DNA of 64,000 nt from Zobellia russellii (GCF_018728565.1 NZ_JACSOI010000004.1:475491-539490); one strand, 5' to 3'. Positions 17,305 through 27,169 are shown, numbered from the stretch's first letter. Numbers and translations are program-made. Notes: a model not told the origin generated them from the letters alone.

Positions 17305-19626
17305 ATGAATTTAACAAAAAATATCTTTGCAATTTGTACTGGCCAAGATAAAGGGGAGCTACAGAATCTTTTACGCCATTTACAATCTATAGAAAAAGAC
17401 TACCACACCGCTATATGGAGTAATGATGCCATTGATGATAAGCAGCAATGGGAACCTATAGATGTAGAGCGATTGAACCATACGGATGTATTTCTGCTTC
17501 TTTTGAGTAATGCGTTTATGAATTCTGAATTTGTTGAAAACGATGGATTTAGAACTATTATAGACCGATATAAAAAGGGTGAGGCTAAACTAATCCCCAT
17601 ACTTCTAGATGATTGTTCTTGGAAGAACGAATTTACTTTTGATCATTACAATTTTAATTTTGGAGAAGTACAGATCTTTCGCAAAGATGTTATTTCAATA
17701 GGGGAATGGAACCCAACGGATAAGGTTTTTACGCAGGTTGTCTATTTCCTTATGGGCTTGCTTAGCTCATCCATTAAAAAAAGCATTGCTACTGTAAGTA
17801 CAGACGAACAGGGCATACTTAATTTGGGAGGAGAAGGTCAGATGGCAATTGATTTTGGTGAGGAAATAGTTGATGACAATAAAGCCAATAGAGAAAGCGC
17901 TTTTACAAGAGAGGTTGAAGCAAAAAGAAAAGTAGAAAGCGAGAATAGACTTCATGAAGAAGCTGAAGTAAAAGAACAGCTTAGAAAAGAGAAATGGTTA
18001 AGGCAGAAAGCGGAAAACCAGAGTAGAATTGAAAAAGAGATTCAGGCCAAAAAAATAGTTCAAGAAGAAATTCAGGAAGGTGAATTAGAAAAGGCTCGAA
18101 TAGAAATAGAAGCAAAAAGACGAGAGCAAGTATTAAATACTCTAAAAGAGGCTGCACGGAAAAAAAGACATGAAGAAGCAGTAAATGCTCCCAAAAGAGT
18201 TTTAATAGGAAGTGGACTTGCAAAATATAACTATCGCTTTAATAATGAGAAAGAGGCCCCGGCCTTAAGTGTAGTTAAAGAGGAAAGGTTTGTTACTAAA
18301 GAGTTAAAAACTCAAGTAGCGGTTGTAGAGAAAAGGGAGCGTGAAGTAATAGCGCCTCTAAAAGAGATACAACAACCAAAAAAACAAGAGGAAACGGTCC
18401 TGGTAGACCAAACTGTTACAAGAAAATCAGATCTGGCAAAATATAATTACCGGTTTGATAGCAAGAACAAGGTTGAAGTTGTAGAGGTAGTTAGAGAAGA
18501 AACTCGTCTCAATGAAGAGCCCAAAACCCAGTTGGCTGTAGAGGACAAAAAATGGGATACAATAGTTAAAACCTTGCGAGAGTTGGAGTGGGACAAGAAA
18601 CTACATGAAAAGTTTGTAGCCCTTAAAAATGCAGCTACTGTACTCTTCGCAAAGTCTATTCATTTTTTCAATAAAAAGTTGAAGGTTGAGCCTCAAAATA
18701 TTCAAGAAGAGAGAACGAGCAATGAAAAATTAAAGGTTTGGTTGGCTGTAGGGGAGAAGAAATGGAATGCAATAGTAAAAAGCTCACGAGAGGCGGAATG
18801 GGATAAGAAACTGTATAAAAAGTTTGCAGTCCTAAAGAGCGTAACTAAAAGTTATTTCTTTGCGGTAAAAGGCTTTGCTATCAAAAGTATTGCGGCAATT
18901 AATCAATTCTTTCAAAAAATTATAAAGAACATAGGTGCAAACAAAAAGAGAAAAATCCGTTCTGAGTTTTTAATTGCTGCTGTAGTTATTTTTGGAGTAT
19001 TAACGTACCTGTTTGTTGGAGGTTCTGAAAAACAATCCTATACACTATCGGAAGTTGAGGAAGTAAAAGAAGTTTCTGATGCCAGTGTCTCTCCTGAAAG
19101 TAATCAAGAGAATCGCACAGCTGCTAACTTAGAAATAGAAGATTCCGCAAAAGAACCCTCTTCACTTGTTAAAAATAAGGAGGTAAAAGTAGTTTCTGAC
19201 GCTGGTGCGGGAACTATAAATAAAAAGGAGAATCGCGCAGGGGGCACGTTAAAACTAGGCGTTGGGGATATGCATAACGAGGGTGTAATTTTTGCGATTG
19301 ACCCATCCAGTAACACCGGAAAAATAGCATATTTGGAAGATAAAGGTCCAATGGCATGGAAAGATGCCATGAATATTCACGAACAATTAGGTGAAGGCTG
19401 GCGGTTACCCGAGCTAGATGAATTACGTCTCCTTTATAAAACTATTGGGCAGGGTGCAGACAACAAGGGTAAATTCGTAGCTGAGTTGTATTGGAGCGCT
19501 ACGCCTTTTGATAAGCATCAAGCGCGTCTTGTAAAATTCAGCGATGGTAATGCGTCATATCACTATAACAGCTCAGGAACACATCGGAAATTTCGAGTTC
19601 GGGCTATAAAAGATGTCCAGCTATAG
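17305..19626 (+). CDS. TIR-like / coiled-coil / membrane / DUF1566 protein
   Basis: A 773-residue multidomain protein. Residues 1-130 look like a TIR fold (FAICTGQD, LLRHLQSIEKDYHTAIWSND, DVFLLLLSNAFMNSEFV, KLIPILLDDCSW). The usual catalytic Glu in the S-x-F-x4-E region aligns with a Gly here, so NAD hydrolysis is uncertain. Residues about 195-295 are a charged coiled coil. Then come two pairs of internal repeats: KYNYRF at 307 and 379, and LAVxxKKW...EWDKKL at 417 and 487, each about 70 apart. One membrane helix spans about 555-575. The C-terminal part (661-771) is a DUF1566/FISUMP-type beta domain (WKDAMNIHEQLGEGWRLPELDEL, LYWSA, FRVRAI). The TIR would face the cytoplasm and DUF1566 the periplasm. 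Monocistronic; role unknown, possibly signalling or defence. Confidence 0.75.
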   Translation: MNLTKNIFAICTGQDKGELQNLLRHLQSIEKDYHTAIWSNDAIDDKQQWEPIDVERLNHTDVFLLLLSNAFMNSEFVENDGFRTIIDRYKKGEAKLIPILLDDCSWKNEFTFDHYNFNFGEVQIFRKDVISIGEWNPTDKVFTQVVYFLMGLLSSSIKKSIATVSTDEQGILNLGGEGQMAIDFGEEIVDDNKANRESAFTREVEAKRKVESENRLHEEAEVKEQLRKEKWLRQKAENQSRIEKEIQAKKIVQEEIQEGELEKARIEIEAKRREQVLNTLKEAARKKRHEEAVNAPKRVLIGSGLAKYNYRFNNEKEAPALSVVKEERFVTKELKTQVAVVEKREREVIAPLKEIQQPKKQEETVLVDQTVTRKSDLAKYNYRFDSKNKVEVVEVVREETRLNEEPKTQLAVEDKKWDTIVKTLRELEWDKKLHEKFVALKNAATVLFAKSIHFFNKKLKVEPQNIQEERTSNEKLKVWLAVGEKKWNAIVKSSREAEWDKKLYKKFAVLKSVTKSYFFAVKGFAIKSIAAINQFFQKIIKNIGANKKRKIRSEFLIAAVVIFGVLTYLFVGGSEKQSYTLSEVEEVKEVSDASVSPESNQENRTAANLEIEDSAKEPSSLVKNKEVKVVSDAGAGTINKKENRAGGTLKLGVGDMHNEGVIFAIDPSSNTGKIAYLEDKGPMAWKDAMNIHEQLGEGWRLPELDELRLLYKTIGQGADNKGKFVAELYWSATPFDKHQARLVKFSDGNASYHYNSSGTHRKFRVRAIKDVQL

Positions 19627-19744
19627 CTCGGGAGTCGAGTGCTAAGGTTATTACGAGCCAATCTTATTTTAGTGACATTCCATTATTATAATTAACTGAT
19701 AATTAGAGTTTAATAAGATGTTGATCGGATGTTGTTTGACCTTA

Positions 19745-21142
19745 TTACTTCCCGATACAAAAGTTAGCAAAAATGTTACCCAACAGCTCATCATTAGTTA
19801 CCTGCCCTGTGATTTCTCCTAAGTGATAAAGAGCCTCACGTACATCAATGGCCATTAGGTCGCTAGAAAGTTCTTCCTCCATGCCAAATTGTACTTTTTC
19901 AATTTCTTCCAATGCTTTAAGCAAGGAATTATAGTGGCGCGTGTTGGTCACTATGGTTTCATTGTTGCGCAACGCTCCGGTATTTACAAATTCCAACAGT
20001 CGGTTTTTGAGCTCTTCAACACCTTCACCTGTTTTGGCGGATAAGTAATTAACGGAATCTAAGTGCTGGGCTATTTTTTGTTTATCGCTCTCGGAAAGCG
20101 TATCGGCTTTATTGACCAATAAGAGAAGTGGTTTTAGCGGATTCTGGTTTTTTATTTTTTCAAAGTCGATGGTGATGTTTTTCAGTTTTTCCTCATCGGC
20201 CAGAATTTTAGAACCATCTACTAAAAGCAAAATTACTTGGGCCTGTTCAATCTTTTCAAATGTCCGTTTAATGCCCATGCCTTCCACCACATCTTGGGTT
20301 TCTCGGATGCCGGCCGTATCTATAAACCGAAAACCGATTCCGCCAATCGCAATTTCGTCTTCAATGGTATCACGGGTGGTTCCGGCTATATCGGAAACCA
20401 ACGCACGTTCTTCGTTAAGAAAAGCATTGAGCAAGGTGGATTTTCCAACATTAGGTTCTCCAACAATAGCAACGGGAATACCGTTTTTAATCACGTTTCC
20501 TACCGCAAAAGAATCTATCAGGTTTTTTAGAACTTTTTGGATACGGGCAAGAAGGTCGTTAAACTGGGTGCGGTCCGCAAATTCAACATCCTCTTCTGAA
20601 AAATCCAGTTCCAATTCTATAAGCGATGCAAAGTTTAAAAGCTCGGAACGCAGGCTTTTAATTTCGTTACTAAAACCACCGCGCATCTGTTGTATCGCAA
20701 TTTGGTGGCTCGCGGCATTATCACTGGCAATCAGGTCCGCTACAGCTTCGGCCTGGCTTAAATCTATCTTGCCGTTAAGGAACGCTCTCAGGGTAAATTC
20801 CCCTGCATCCGCTGTTCTACAGCCATTTCTTAGGAACAATTGTATGATTTGTTGCTGAATGTACGATGAGCCATGACAGGATATTTCAACTACATTTTCC
20901 CCAGTGTAGGAATTAGGGCCTTTAAACACAGAGACCAGAACTTCATCCAGTATTTTATCGTCTTCTATAATGTGTCCTAAACTAATGGTATGGCTTTTCT
21001 TTTTTCTTAAATCCTTACCGTAGGCAGATTTAAAAAAAGCAGCGGCCGTATCTATTGCGGTTGCCCCGGAAATACGGATTACCGCAATTGCACCAGCTCC
21101 TGAAGGGGTGGCCAATGCTATAATATTATCGTTAGGAATCAT
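19745..21142 (-). CDS. mnmE: tRNA uridine-5-carboxymethylaminomethyl(34) modification GTPase MnmE
   Basis: GTPase that with MnmG modifies the wobble uridine of several tRNAs, using a folate donor. Start taken at the ATG at 21142, because the frame one codon upstream opens with TTG. N-terminal tetrahydrofolate-binding domain, then a helical domain interrupted by a G domain (GEPNVGKST at about residue 227, DIAGTTRD, DTAGI, NKAD). It ends with the invariant C-terminal CIGK, whose Cys is needed for modification. Length of 465 is normal. It stands alone between the TIR-domain gene and a small exported protein. Confidence 0.97.
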   Translation of the reverse strand: MIPNDNIIALATPSGAGAIAVIRISGATAIDTAAAFFKSAYGKDLRKKKSHTISLGHIIEDDKILDEVLVSVFKGPNSYTGENVVEISCHGSSYIQQQIIQLFLRNGCRTADAGEFTLRAFLNGKIDLSQAEAVADLIASDNAASHQIAIQQMRGGFSNEIKSLRSELLNFASLIELELDFSEEDVEFADRTQFNDLLARIQKVLKNLIDSFAVGNVIKNGIPVAIVGEPNVGKSTLLNAFLNEERALVSDIAGTTRDTIEDEIAIGGIGFRFIDTAGIRETQDVVEGMGIKRTFEKIEQAQVILLLVDGSKILADEEKLKNITIDFEKIKNQNPLKPLLLLVNKADTLSESDKQKIAQHLDSVNYLSAKTGEGVEELKNRLLEFVNTGALRNNETIVTNTRHYNSLLKALEEIEKVQFGMEEELSSDLMAIDVREALYHLGEITGQVTNDELLGNIFANFCIGK

Positions 21143-21281
21143 CAAAAAGTTTTTGCAAAAATAGGCAAAAACAAGTAGATGGAAATTCTTTGCGGCACAT
21201 CAAAAATTTATGGGTCGAATGTTTTTGAATAACGGAAAATAAGTACCTTCGTCCTCCATTAACTATTTAAATTATATAATT

Positions 21282-21734
21282 ATGAAGATGCGATTAGTAA
21301 CATTTGTGGTGATTCTTTTTGGGGTTACAACTTTTTCATTCGCGCAGGAAGAAGGAGAGGTTCAGATGGATTCAATTTCTCAGGTTGAGCAAGCGGAACG
21401 TGAGGCCAAGGAAATTAGAAAGCAAATAGAAGCGGCCGAAAAAGAGGCAAAAGCTGCTGAAAAAGAAGCAAAAGCAGCAAAAAAAGCGCAAAAGAAATCT
21501 GAAAAGGCCAATAAGAAATACGAAAAACTGACCGGCCAAATCAACTCCTTAAAAAAGGGATTGGAAAAGGACGAGAAGAAGGTTTCTAAGATCAGCGACA
21601 AAATGGAAGTGGACAAAATCAAAGGAAAACTTTCTCCTAATGATGTTGCCAAAATTGAAAAGAAGCTGAGCAAATTAAAAATGAGCATAAACAAAAGCAG
21701 GGAAAAGCTGATCAAGTTGGAGCAAAAGCTTTAA
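21282..21734 (+). CDS. Small exported coiled-coil protein
   Basis: A 150-residue protein with a signal peptide (cleavage near FSFAQ, residue 22). The rest is almost entirely charged helix: EAEKEAKAAEKEAKAAKKAQKK repeats, then KLTGQINSLKKGLEKDEKKVSKI and a C-terminal KKLSKLKMSINKSREKLIKLEQKL heptad region. It is periplasmic and predicted to be an extended coiled coil. I do not recognise a specific family. Monocistronic, with a strong terminator after it and mnmE divergent upstream. Confidence 0.7.
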   Translation: MKMRLVTFVVILFGVTTFSFAQEEGEVQMDSISQVEQAEREAKEIRKQIEAAEKEAKAAEKEAKAAKKAQKKSEKANKKYEKLTGQINSLKKGLEKDEKKVSKISDKMEVDKIKGKLSPNDVAKIEKKLSKLKMSINKSREKLIKLEQKL

Positions 21735-21755
21735 TTGCATACAAAAAAGTAATTC

Positions 21756-21789
21756 AAAATCCCGTAAGATACCGCTCTTACGGGATTTT
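21756..21789 (+). terminator. Terminator of the coiled-coil protein gene
   Basis: A perfect 14-bp stem (21756-21769 with 21776-21789), 6-base loop and T run, 22 bases after the stop. Confidence 0.92.
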
Positions 21790-21868
21790 TTCGTTTGCAA
21801 GTTCGGGTAGTTGTAACATTTTGTGTTTTTGTTCGTCTTATCTATAGAACCCCTAAAACAATCAAAAA

Positions 21869-22234
21869 ATGGAAATCATCAATCAACAAAAAACACTTGA
21901 ACAGAATAATCAATTATTGGTAATTGCACATTTATCGCAGTTCTTAACCTATATTACAGGTTTTGGCGGATTGGTAGTGCCGCTAATTCTGTGGCTAACG
22001 ACCAAAGATTCCGTAACGGGTATGGATGAGCATGGTAAAGCTATTGTGAATTTTCAATTGAGCGTACTGCTAATTACCATTTTAAGCATCCCTGCCATAT
22101 TACTTTTAGGTCTTGGTATCTTAAGTTTGATTTTTATTGGAATTGTAGCTTTTATTATGCCTATAGTAAATGCGGTAAGAGCCAGTAACGGTGAAAAACC
22201 GAATACATTTATGACCATTCCGTTTATTTCATAG
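21869..22234 (+). CDS. DUF4870 membrane protein
   Basis: A 121-residue integral membrane protein of the DUF4870 (Tic20-like) type. An N-terminal amphipathic part (LVIAHLSQFLTYITGFGGLVVPLILWLTTK) is followed by the typical DEHGKAIVNFQLS motif and two further hydrophobic helices. Family members are common small inner-membrane proteins with no firm function. The start ATG at 21869 is well placed. It converges on dnaN, with a shared terminator. Confidence 0.88.
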   Translation: MEIINQQKTLEQNNQLLVIAHLSQFLTYITGFGGLVVPLILWLTTKDSVTGMDEHGKAIVNFQLSVLLITILSIPAILLLGLGILSLIFIGIVAFIMPIVNAVRASNGEKPNTFMTIPFIS

Positions 22235-22255
22235 AAGTGAAAACCTATATAATTA

Positions 22256-22287
22256 AAAAGCCCCAAGAAGAAATTCTTGGGGCTTTT
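22256..22287. terminator. Bidirectional terminator between DUF4870 gene and dnaN
   Basis: A perfect 14-bp stem (22256-22269 with 22274-22287) with a GAAA tetraloop. A-rich on one side and T-rich on the other, so it can serve both convergent genes. Confidence 0.92.
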
Positions 22288-22306
22288 ATATTTTGGTGCA
22301 TATCGT

Positions 22307-23425
22307 TTAGCTGTTCAGCATAACCGGCATTACAAGCATGGTTACGTGTTCACCTTCATCAAGTCCGTCAATAGGAGTAAGAATACCTGCTCTGTTCGGT
22401 AAGCTCATTTCCAATGATACATCGTCCGAGTTTAGGTTGTTCAGCATTTCGGTCAAGAAACGGGAGTTAAAACCAATTTGCATATCATCACCTTGGTAAG
22501 AACAAGTCAAGCGTTCCTCGGCCTTGTTACTGTAATCAATATCTTCCGCAGAAATATTAAGTTCAGCACCGGCAATTTTTAAACGTATCTGGTGCGTAGT
22601 TTTATTGGAGAAAATAGCAACCCTTTTTACGGAGCTTAAGAATTGATTTCTTGCAATAGAAAGCACATTAGGGTTCTCTTTAGGGATTACCGCTTCATAG
22701 TTAGGGTATTTTCCATCTATCAAACGACAGATAAGCTCCGTGTTCTCAAAACTGAACTTGGCATTACTGTCATTATACTCGATTACTACGTCAGATTCAC
22801 TGCCTGCTAGAATTCCCTTTAAAAGAGTCAAAGGTTTTTTAGGCATAATAAATTCGGCAACTTGAGAAGCCGTAACATCCGTACGTTGGTATTTCACCAG
22901 TTTATGCGCATCCGTAGCAACAAAAGTTAAATTCTCCGGAGAGAACTGAAAGAACACACCGCTCATTACAGGCCTAAGATCATCGTTACCGGCCGCAAAT
23001 ATGGTTTTGTCTATTGCGGTAGCTAAAATGTCACCAAGTAGCGTAGTAGAGCTTGGGTTGGCCAGTTCCACCGCTTTAGGGAATTCTGCCCCATCTGCAT
23101 AAGCCAAAGCGTACTTACCGTGGTTAGAGCTAATTTCTACCGTGTTGTTATCTTCTACAACAAAGGTCAACGGTTGCTCAGGAAAAGTCTTTAAGGTTTC
23201 CAATAAAAGCCTTGCCGGAACGGCAATGGTACCTTGGTTATCCGAATCTACATCTAGTACGGAGCTCATTGTAGTTTCAAGGTCAGAAGCCGAGACCGTT
23301 AATTTGTTGTTGTCTAGGTCGAATAAAAAATTGTCTAGAATAGGTAGTGTGTTGCTATTGTTGATAACACCACCTAAAACTTGTAACTGCTTTAAGAGAT
23401 ACGTACTGGATACTATGAATTTCAT
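22307..23425 (-). CDS. dnaN: DNA polymerase III beta subunit (sliding clamp)
   Basis: Ring-shaped clamp that tethers the replicative polymerase to DNA. 372 residues, full length, with the three repeated clamp domains (N-terminal MKFIVSSTYLLKQLQVLGGVI, central FAAGNDDLRPVMSGVFFQF, C-terminal SRFLTEMLNNLNSDDVSLEM) and the conserved C-terminal MPVML. No dnaA or recF is next to it, which is usual for Bacteroidota, where dnaN is often separated from the origin. It lies upstream of the gldF/gldG genes' 3' end in the same direction, with a 130-bp gap. Confidence 0.97.
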   Translation of the reverse strand: MKFIVSSTYLLKQLQVLGGVINNSNTLPILDNFLFDLDNNKLTVSASDLETTMSSVLDVDSDNQGTIAVPARLLLETLKTFPEQPLTFVVEDNNTVEISSNHGKYALAYADGAEFPKAVELANPSSTTLLGDILATAIDKTIFAAGNDDLRPVMSGVFFQFSPENLTFVATDAHKLVKYQRTDVTASQVAEFIMPKKPLTLLKGILAGSESDVVIEYNDSNAKFSFENTELICRLIDGKYPNYEAVIPKENPNVLSIARNQFLSSVKRVAIFSNKTTHQIRLKIAGAELNISAEDIDYSNKAEERLTCSYQGDDMQIGFNSRFLTEMLNNLNSDDVSLEMSLPNRAGILTPIDGLDEGEHVTMLVMPVMLNS

Positions 23426-23555
23426 AGGAGAATCGTTATTTCAATTTGTGGGATATAGTGTCTAAAATGTCTCGAATTTAAACCAAGTCTTCTAAAACCT
23501 GAATGAAACAAAGATATTTGAAATGCATTTTTTAGCGAAACAAACTTATTAACAT

Positions 23556-25220
23556 CTAGGCCCCGTATTTACGTCTTCTAAAATAGTTGAAAAAAGCTCC
23601 AAAAAGAAGTGTCAACCCTATGGGAAGGCCAATATTTATTAGCTGCCATTTAGTTTTTTGGTCTGTCATCTTTTGTGCGTCCAAAAAGGGTACGGCAACT
23701 TTTTTATTTCGAATGTTTATAAGTCCTTTTTCGTCTAAAAGGTAATTCAGGGCGTTTATTAAAAATTCTTTGTTACCATAATAGTTGTTCGTCCACTTAT
23801 CATAACCCAATTCCAAAGGTCTATTATTTCGTATTTGATTACGGATAATATCACCATCCGATACTACTAACATTTGGTTTTCTTTTCCTTTCTCCAAAGT
23901 GCCGTTTAACGATAAGGGCTTGACCCTATTGCTGAATGCCGATGTGAATTCCCCCGAAATAAGAACCGCCATAGGGTTGTTTCCTTTTTTATAGAGTTCC
24001 TTTTTGGGTGACATATTTATTACATCTAAATTAATTTGTTTAGGTGTGCCATCTAGTTTGGATAGGGGAGAACTGCTTAACAGTACGGTCTTTTTATTGC
24101 TGTTGGCCAGCGTATCTATAGAATTGGCAAATTGAAACCGTAGTGCCTCTAGATTATTATTTATGGGATGGTCATTTTTAGAGAAAACCATAGGATTGTA
24201 AAACCAAGGCACAGGATTGTATTCGGAAGAGTTTCCTTCTCCGGAGGCAAGTACAATTTGGGTAAAATACATGTCGTTCACCAAATTGGGATTGATGCGC
24301 ACCCCGTATTTAAAGAAAAAGTCGTTCAGGTTTAAATCTCTTGGCAAAGCCATAGCAGAACCACTTTCATTGAAAAGACTATCTAGCTCCATATTCACTT
24401 GGTCTATGAGCCAAATGGATTTTCCGCCATTTACGATATATTGGTCCAATACATATTTTTCGGCATCGGTAAAAGCTTCTGTTGGTTTGGCGATTAGGGC
24501 CAGGTCGTAGCTTTTAAGCTGGTCTAGGGTTTTTTGAGGGTTGGTAGCCACGGAATCTAACGTTATGGCCCCAATGTTATAGTAATCCTTAATAGAGGTC
24601 AGGAAATCGGCTAGATAAATGTCATCTAGCTCTCCGTTTCCTTTTAGCACGGCAATCTGTTTCTTTTCCGTAATGTTTATTTTGGAAAAAGCATCGGCAA
24701 AGGCGTATTCCAAATGTTGTACGGAATTGTTCACACGTTCTTCCGTAGTAGCTCCTAGTTTGTTTTTTAGAAGTGGAACTTTTACCGTTTTGTTGTTGTA
24801 GTTGACCATGGCCCAAGGGAAAACTATTTCTTGGGAGGTCTTACCATTTTCTTCTACTGTAATCTGGGCGGGCGTCAACCCTAGAGACTGTAAATCGGTT
24901 ATAGTGCCATCAATCTGTGCGGCGTCTTCAAGCGGGTTTACAAAACTGAACTTTATGTTGTTGTTTTTGGACTCGAATTCTTCAAGTAACTGACGCGTCT
25001 CCGTTTTTAGTTTAACAAATTCAGGGGGGAGGTTTCCGTCTAAAAGTACATCTATAATCACCGGGCGTTCAAAAGCCTCCACGGTATGAATTGCTTCTTC
25101 GGATAGTGTATATCTCCTGTCTTCGGTTAAATCAAAACGAGTATATAAGAAACTGGCAGCGGCATTGATCACAACTAATATAACAAGTGCTACAGCTATA
25201 GGGGTAAGGGATTTTTTCAT
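23556..25220 (-). CDS. gldG: Gliding motility ABC transporter component GldG
   Basis: Part of the GldA-GldF-GldG ABC transporter required for gliding motility and the type IX secretion apparatus in Flavobacteriaceae. 554 residues: one N-terminal membrane helix, a long periplasmic region (ABC-type uncharacterised transport domain with VLKGNGELDDIYLADFL, GGKSIWLIDQVNMELD, LVVSDGDIIRNQ), and a C-terminal membrane helix followed by a basic tail (FRRRKYG). Its ATG overlaps the gldF stop by one base (TAATG), so the two are translationally coupled. Confidence 0.95.
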   Translation of the reverse strand: MKKSLTPIAVALVILVVINAAASFLYTRFDLTEDRRYTLSEEAIHTVEAFERPVIIDVLLDGNLPPEFVKLKTETRQLLEEFESKNNNIKFSFVNPLEDAAQIDGTITDLQSLGLTPAQITVEENGKTSQEIVFPWAMVNYNNKTVKVPLLKNKLGATTEERVNNSVQHLEYAFADAFSKINITEKKQIAVLKGNGELDDIYLADFLTSIKDYYNIGAITLDSVATNPQKTLDQLKSYDLALIAKPTEAFTDAEKYVLDQYIVNGGKSIWLIDQVNMELDSLFNESGSAMALPRDLNLNDFFFKYGVRINPNLVNDMYFTQIVLASGEGNSSEYNPVPWFYNPMVFSKNDHPINNNLEALRFQFANSIDTLANSNKKTVLLSSSPLSKLDGTPKQINLDVINMSPKKELYKKGNNPMAVLISGEFTSAFSNRVKPLSLNGTLEKGKENQMLVVSDGDIIRNQIRNNRPLELGYDKWTNNYYGNKEFLINALNYLLDEKGLINIRNKKVAVPFLDAQKMTDQKTKWQLINIGLPIGLTLLFGAFFNYFRRRKYGA

Positions 25221-25963
25221 TACCGATTGGTGTTTTTAAGTTGAAGAACGGTTAGAAAAAGAAAGAAAAGCGTTAGCGTAATAAAATAGACTAGATCACG
25301 AGTATCCAAAACTCCTCTTGCTACACTTTCAAAATGGTGCTTCATACCCAGACTTGCTATAGCAACCGAGGTATCTCCGCTTCCAAAAATGGTTGATAGA
25401 CCTTCAAATCCGTAATAAAATAGAAAGCAGAGTATCAATCCCATGATAAAAGCAACAATTTGATTTTCGGACAACGTAGAGGTAAACAGCCCTATAGCGG
25501 TATAGCAGCTCATTAAAAACAGCGTGCCAAAATAGGAGCCTATCACTAGCCCCATATCTAGATTTCCTACGGTAGTACCCAGTTGGGATATCGTGAGCAC
25601 ATACAGCAATGTGGGCACAAGTGCTATAATCCCTAAAGTAAGGGTTCCAAAAAACTTTCCTAAAACGGTCTGCCAGATAGAAAGAGGTTTAATAAAAAGT
25701 AGTTCTAAGGTGCCCAGTTTTTTCTCCTCGGAAAAACTCTTCATGGTAATGGCCGGAATCAGAAAAAGGAAGACCCAAGGCGCCAATAGAAAGAAGTTGC
25801 TTAAATCTGCAAATCCGTAATCAAAAATATTAAATGGGCCTTTAAAGACCCAAAGAAATAATCCGTTTAGGGTAAGGAAAAGTCCAATGACCAAATACCC
25901 AATGGGAGAGGTAAAGAACGATTGTATTTCGCGTTTAAAAATGGCAAGCATAGGTGACTTCAA
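25220..25963 (-). CDS. gldF: Gliding motility ABC transporter permease GldF
   Basis: Inner-membrane permease of the GldAFG transporter. 247 residues with about six membrane segments and the typical start AIFKREIQSFFTSPIGYLVIGLF, then the loop MKSFSEEKKLGTLELLFIKPLS found in ABC-2 permeases. It is coupled to gldG by a 1-base overlap. The ATPase gldA is not in this window, which is normal for Flavobacteria. Confidence 0.95.
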   Translation of the reverse strand: MKSPMLAIFKREIQSFFTSPIGYLVIGLFLTLNGLFLWVFKGPFNIFDYGFADLSNFFLLAPWVFLFLIPAITMKSFSEEKKLGTLELLFIKPLSIWQTVLGKFFGTLTLGIIALVPTLLYVLTISQLGTTVGNLDMGLVIGSYFGTLFLMSCYTAIGLFTSTLSENQIVAFIMGLILCFLFYYGFEGLSTIFGSGDTSVAIASLGMKHHFESVARGVLDTRDLVYFITLTLFFLFLTVLQLKNTNR

Positions 25964-26112
25964 ATTATAAATGCTCCTTTTTTTAAGAACACTATAGAGT
26001 TAAGTTTGAGGTTGTTTTTCAGCTTATGTTAAAAAGCATAACATCAAATTTACAAACAATTTCAAATTAAACGGCAATTGTTGGCCACAACAGGGCTTGT
26101 TTTTTACAATTG

Positions 26113-26946
26113 TTATGAAAAAGTAATGGTGACGGTATCCCTAAAATCCAAGCCTAAGAGGGTGGAGGCGCCACCAACGGTATTGGAATCGCTTTTGTAA
26201 ATAGCCAGTTGAATGTAGTTAGCGCTGTTGAATAAGGCCAAACGGTCTCCTGCTCCCTTACGTTGACTTTTATCCAAGTCAAAATTAATAATGTCGCTAT
26301 ACTTGTTATGGAGTTTGGTGAATTTTGTAGTACGAGCGGTAATTTCAAAATCCCGCCCCTTGCGGTACGCTTCAAAGAAGTTTCGGCTAATATTGGTCAC
26401 CACGTTTCCATAAGCATCAATGTAAATGACACTACCTATTATTTTATTGCCATTGTCCGTAACCGTGGGCGAAAATTCACGAAGGTCTTTCAGTTGGTCA
26501 AAAGGCCTCCCTACTACTTCTAATGTGCCTCCACGTGCAATATGGCAGGCTACCTGAACAAAAACGTCCAGGACGGGAAAAGAACCATGGCTGGGGTTGG
26601 GAATATTTAATTCTACCACTTTTTCGGGCTGTATTTCACTTGTAATCAAACCAATGACCCCGTTATTGGCGCTAATGAAATAATGTCCGTTCACCAGAAC
26701 GGCTATATGTTGGTTTTCCGGAGTGGGTTCGGAATCTACACCCACAATATGTATGGTGCCTTCCGGAAAATGTTTGTACGAATTCTCCAAAATATAAGCG
26801 CATTCTTGAATGTTGAAAGGGCTAATGTTGTGGGATATATCAACAATTCGGGCATCGCTAAGTTCTTTGTAAATGGTTCCCTTTAGGGTGCCTACAAAAT
26901 AGTCCTTAAGACCAAAATCTGTGGTTAGCGTTATAATCGGATTCAT
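26113..26946 (-). CDS. SAM hydroxide adenosyltransferase (DUF62 family)
   Basis: Enzyme that splits S-adenosylmethionine with hydroxide to adenosine and methionine; related to fluorinases and chlorinases. 277 residues. The N-terminal signature ITLTTDFGLKDYFVGTLKG and DISHNISPFNIQECAYIL, then HIVGVDSEPT and FISANNGVIGLI, match the family. The C-terminal beta domain includes IYIDAYGNVVTNIS. The biological role of the hydrolase in bacteria is not settled. Single gene, divergent from phoH. Confidence 0.9.
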   Translation of the reverse strand: MNPIITLTTDFGLKDYFVGTLKGTIYKELSDARIVDISHNISPFNIQECAYILENSYKHFPEGTIHIVGVDSEPTPENQHIAVLVNGHYFISANNGVIGLITSEIQPEKVVELNIPNPSHGSFPVLDVFVQVACHIARGGTLEVVGRPFDQLKDLREFSPTVTDNGNKIIGSVIYIDAYGNVVTNISRNFFEAYRKGRDFEITARTTKFTKLHNKYSDIINFDLDKSQRKGAGDRLALFNSANYIQLAIYKSDSNTVGGASTLLGLDFRDTVTITFS

Positions 26947-27152
26947 AAATTATTTTCATTTACATCAGGAAAAATAGGAGTTGGGATAACTTGAGACAAT
27001 AGGGTAATAGGGCGTGAAACCGTAATGACCACGCTAAACCTGTGAAGAAAGGTGTGCAGGATGCTGTTAGAAAATAAATGAATTAGATTATTTAAGTTCG
27101 CTATCATACAGTAATGTTGATATGTTTTAGTTAGGCAAACTGAAATTTTCGT

Positions 27153-27169
27153 TAAGTTTGTTAAACAAA
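27153..27169 (+). promoter_or_regulatory. Probable phoH promoter with palindrome
   Basis: TAAGTTTG (27153-27160) matches the -7 consensus. It overlaps TTTGTTAAACAAA (27157-27169), a 13-base palindrome with a single central base, which may be a regulator site. The rest of the 290-base gap shows no gene. Confidence 0.4.
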
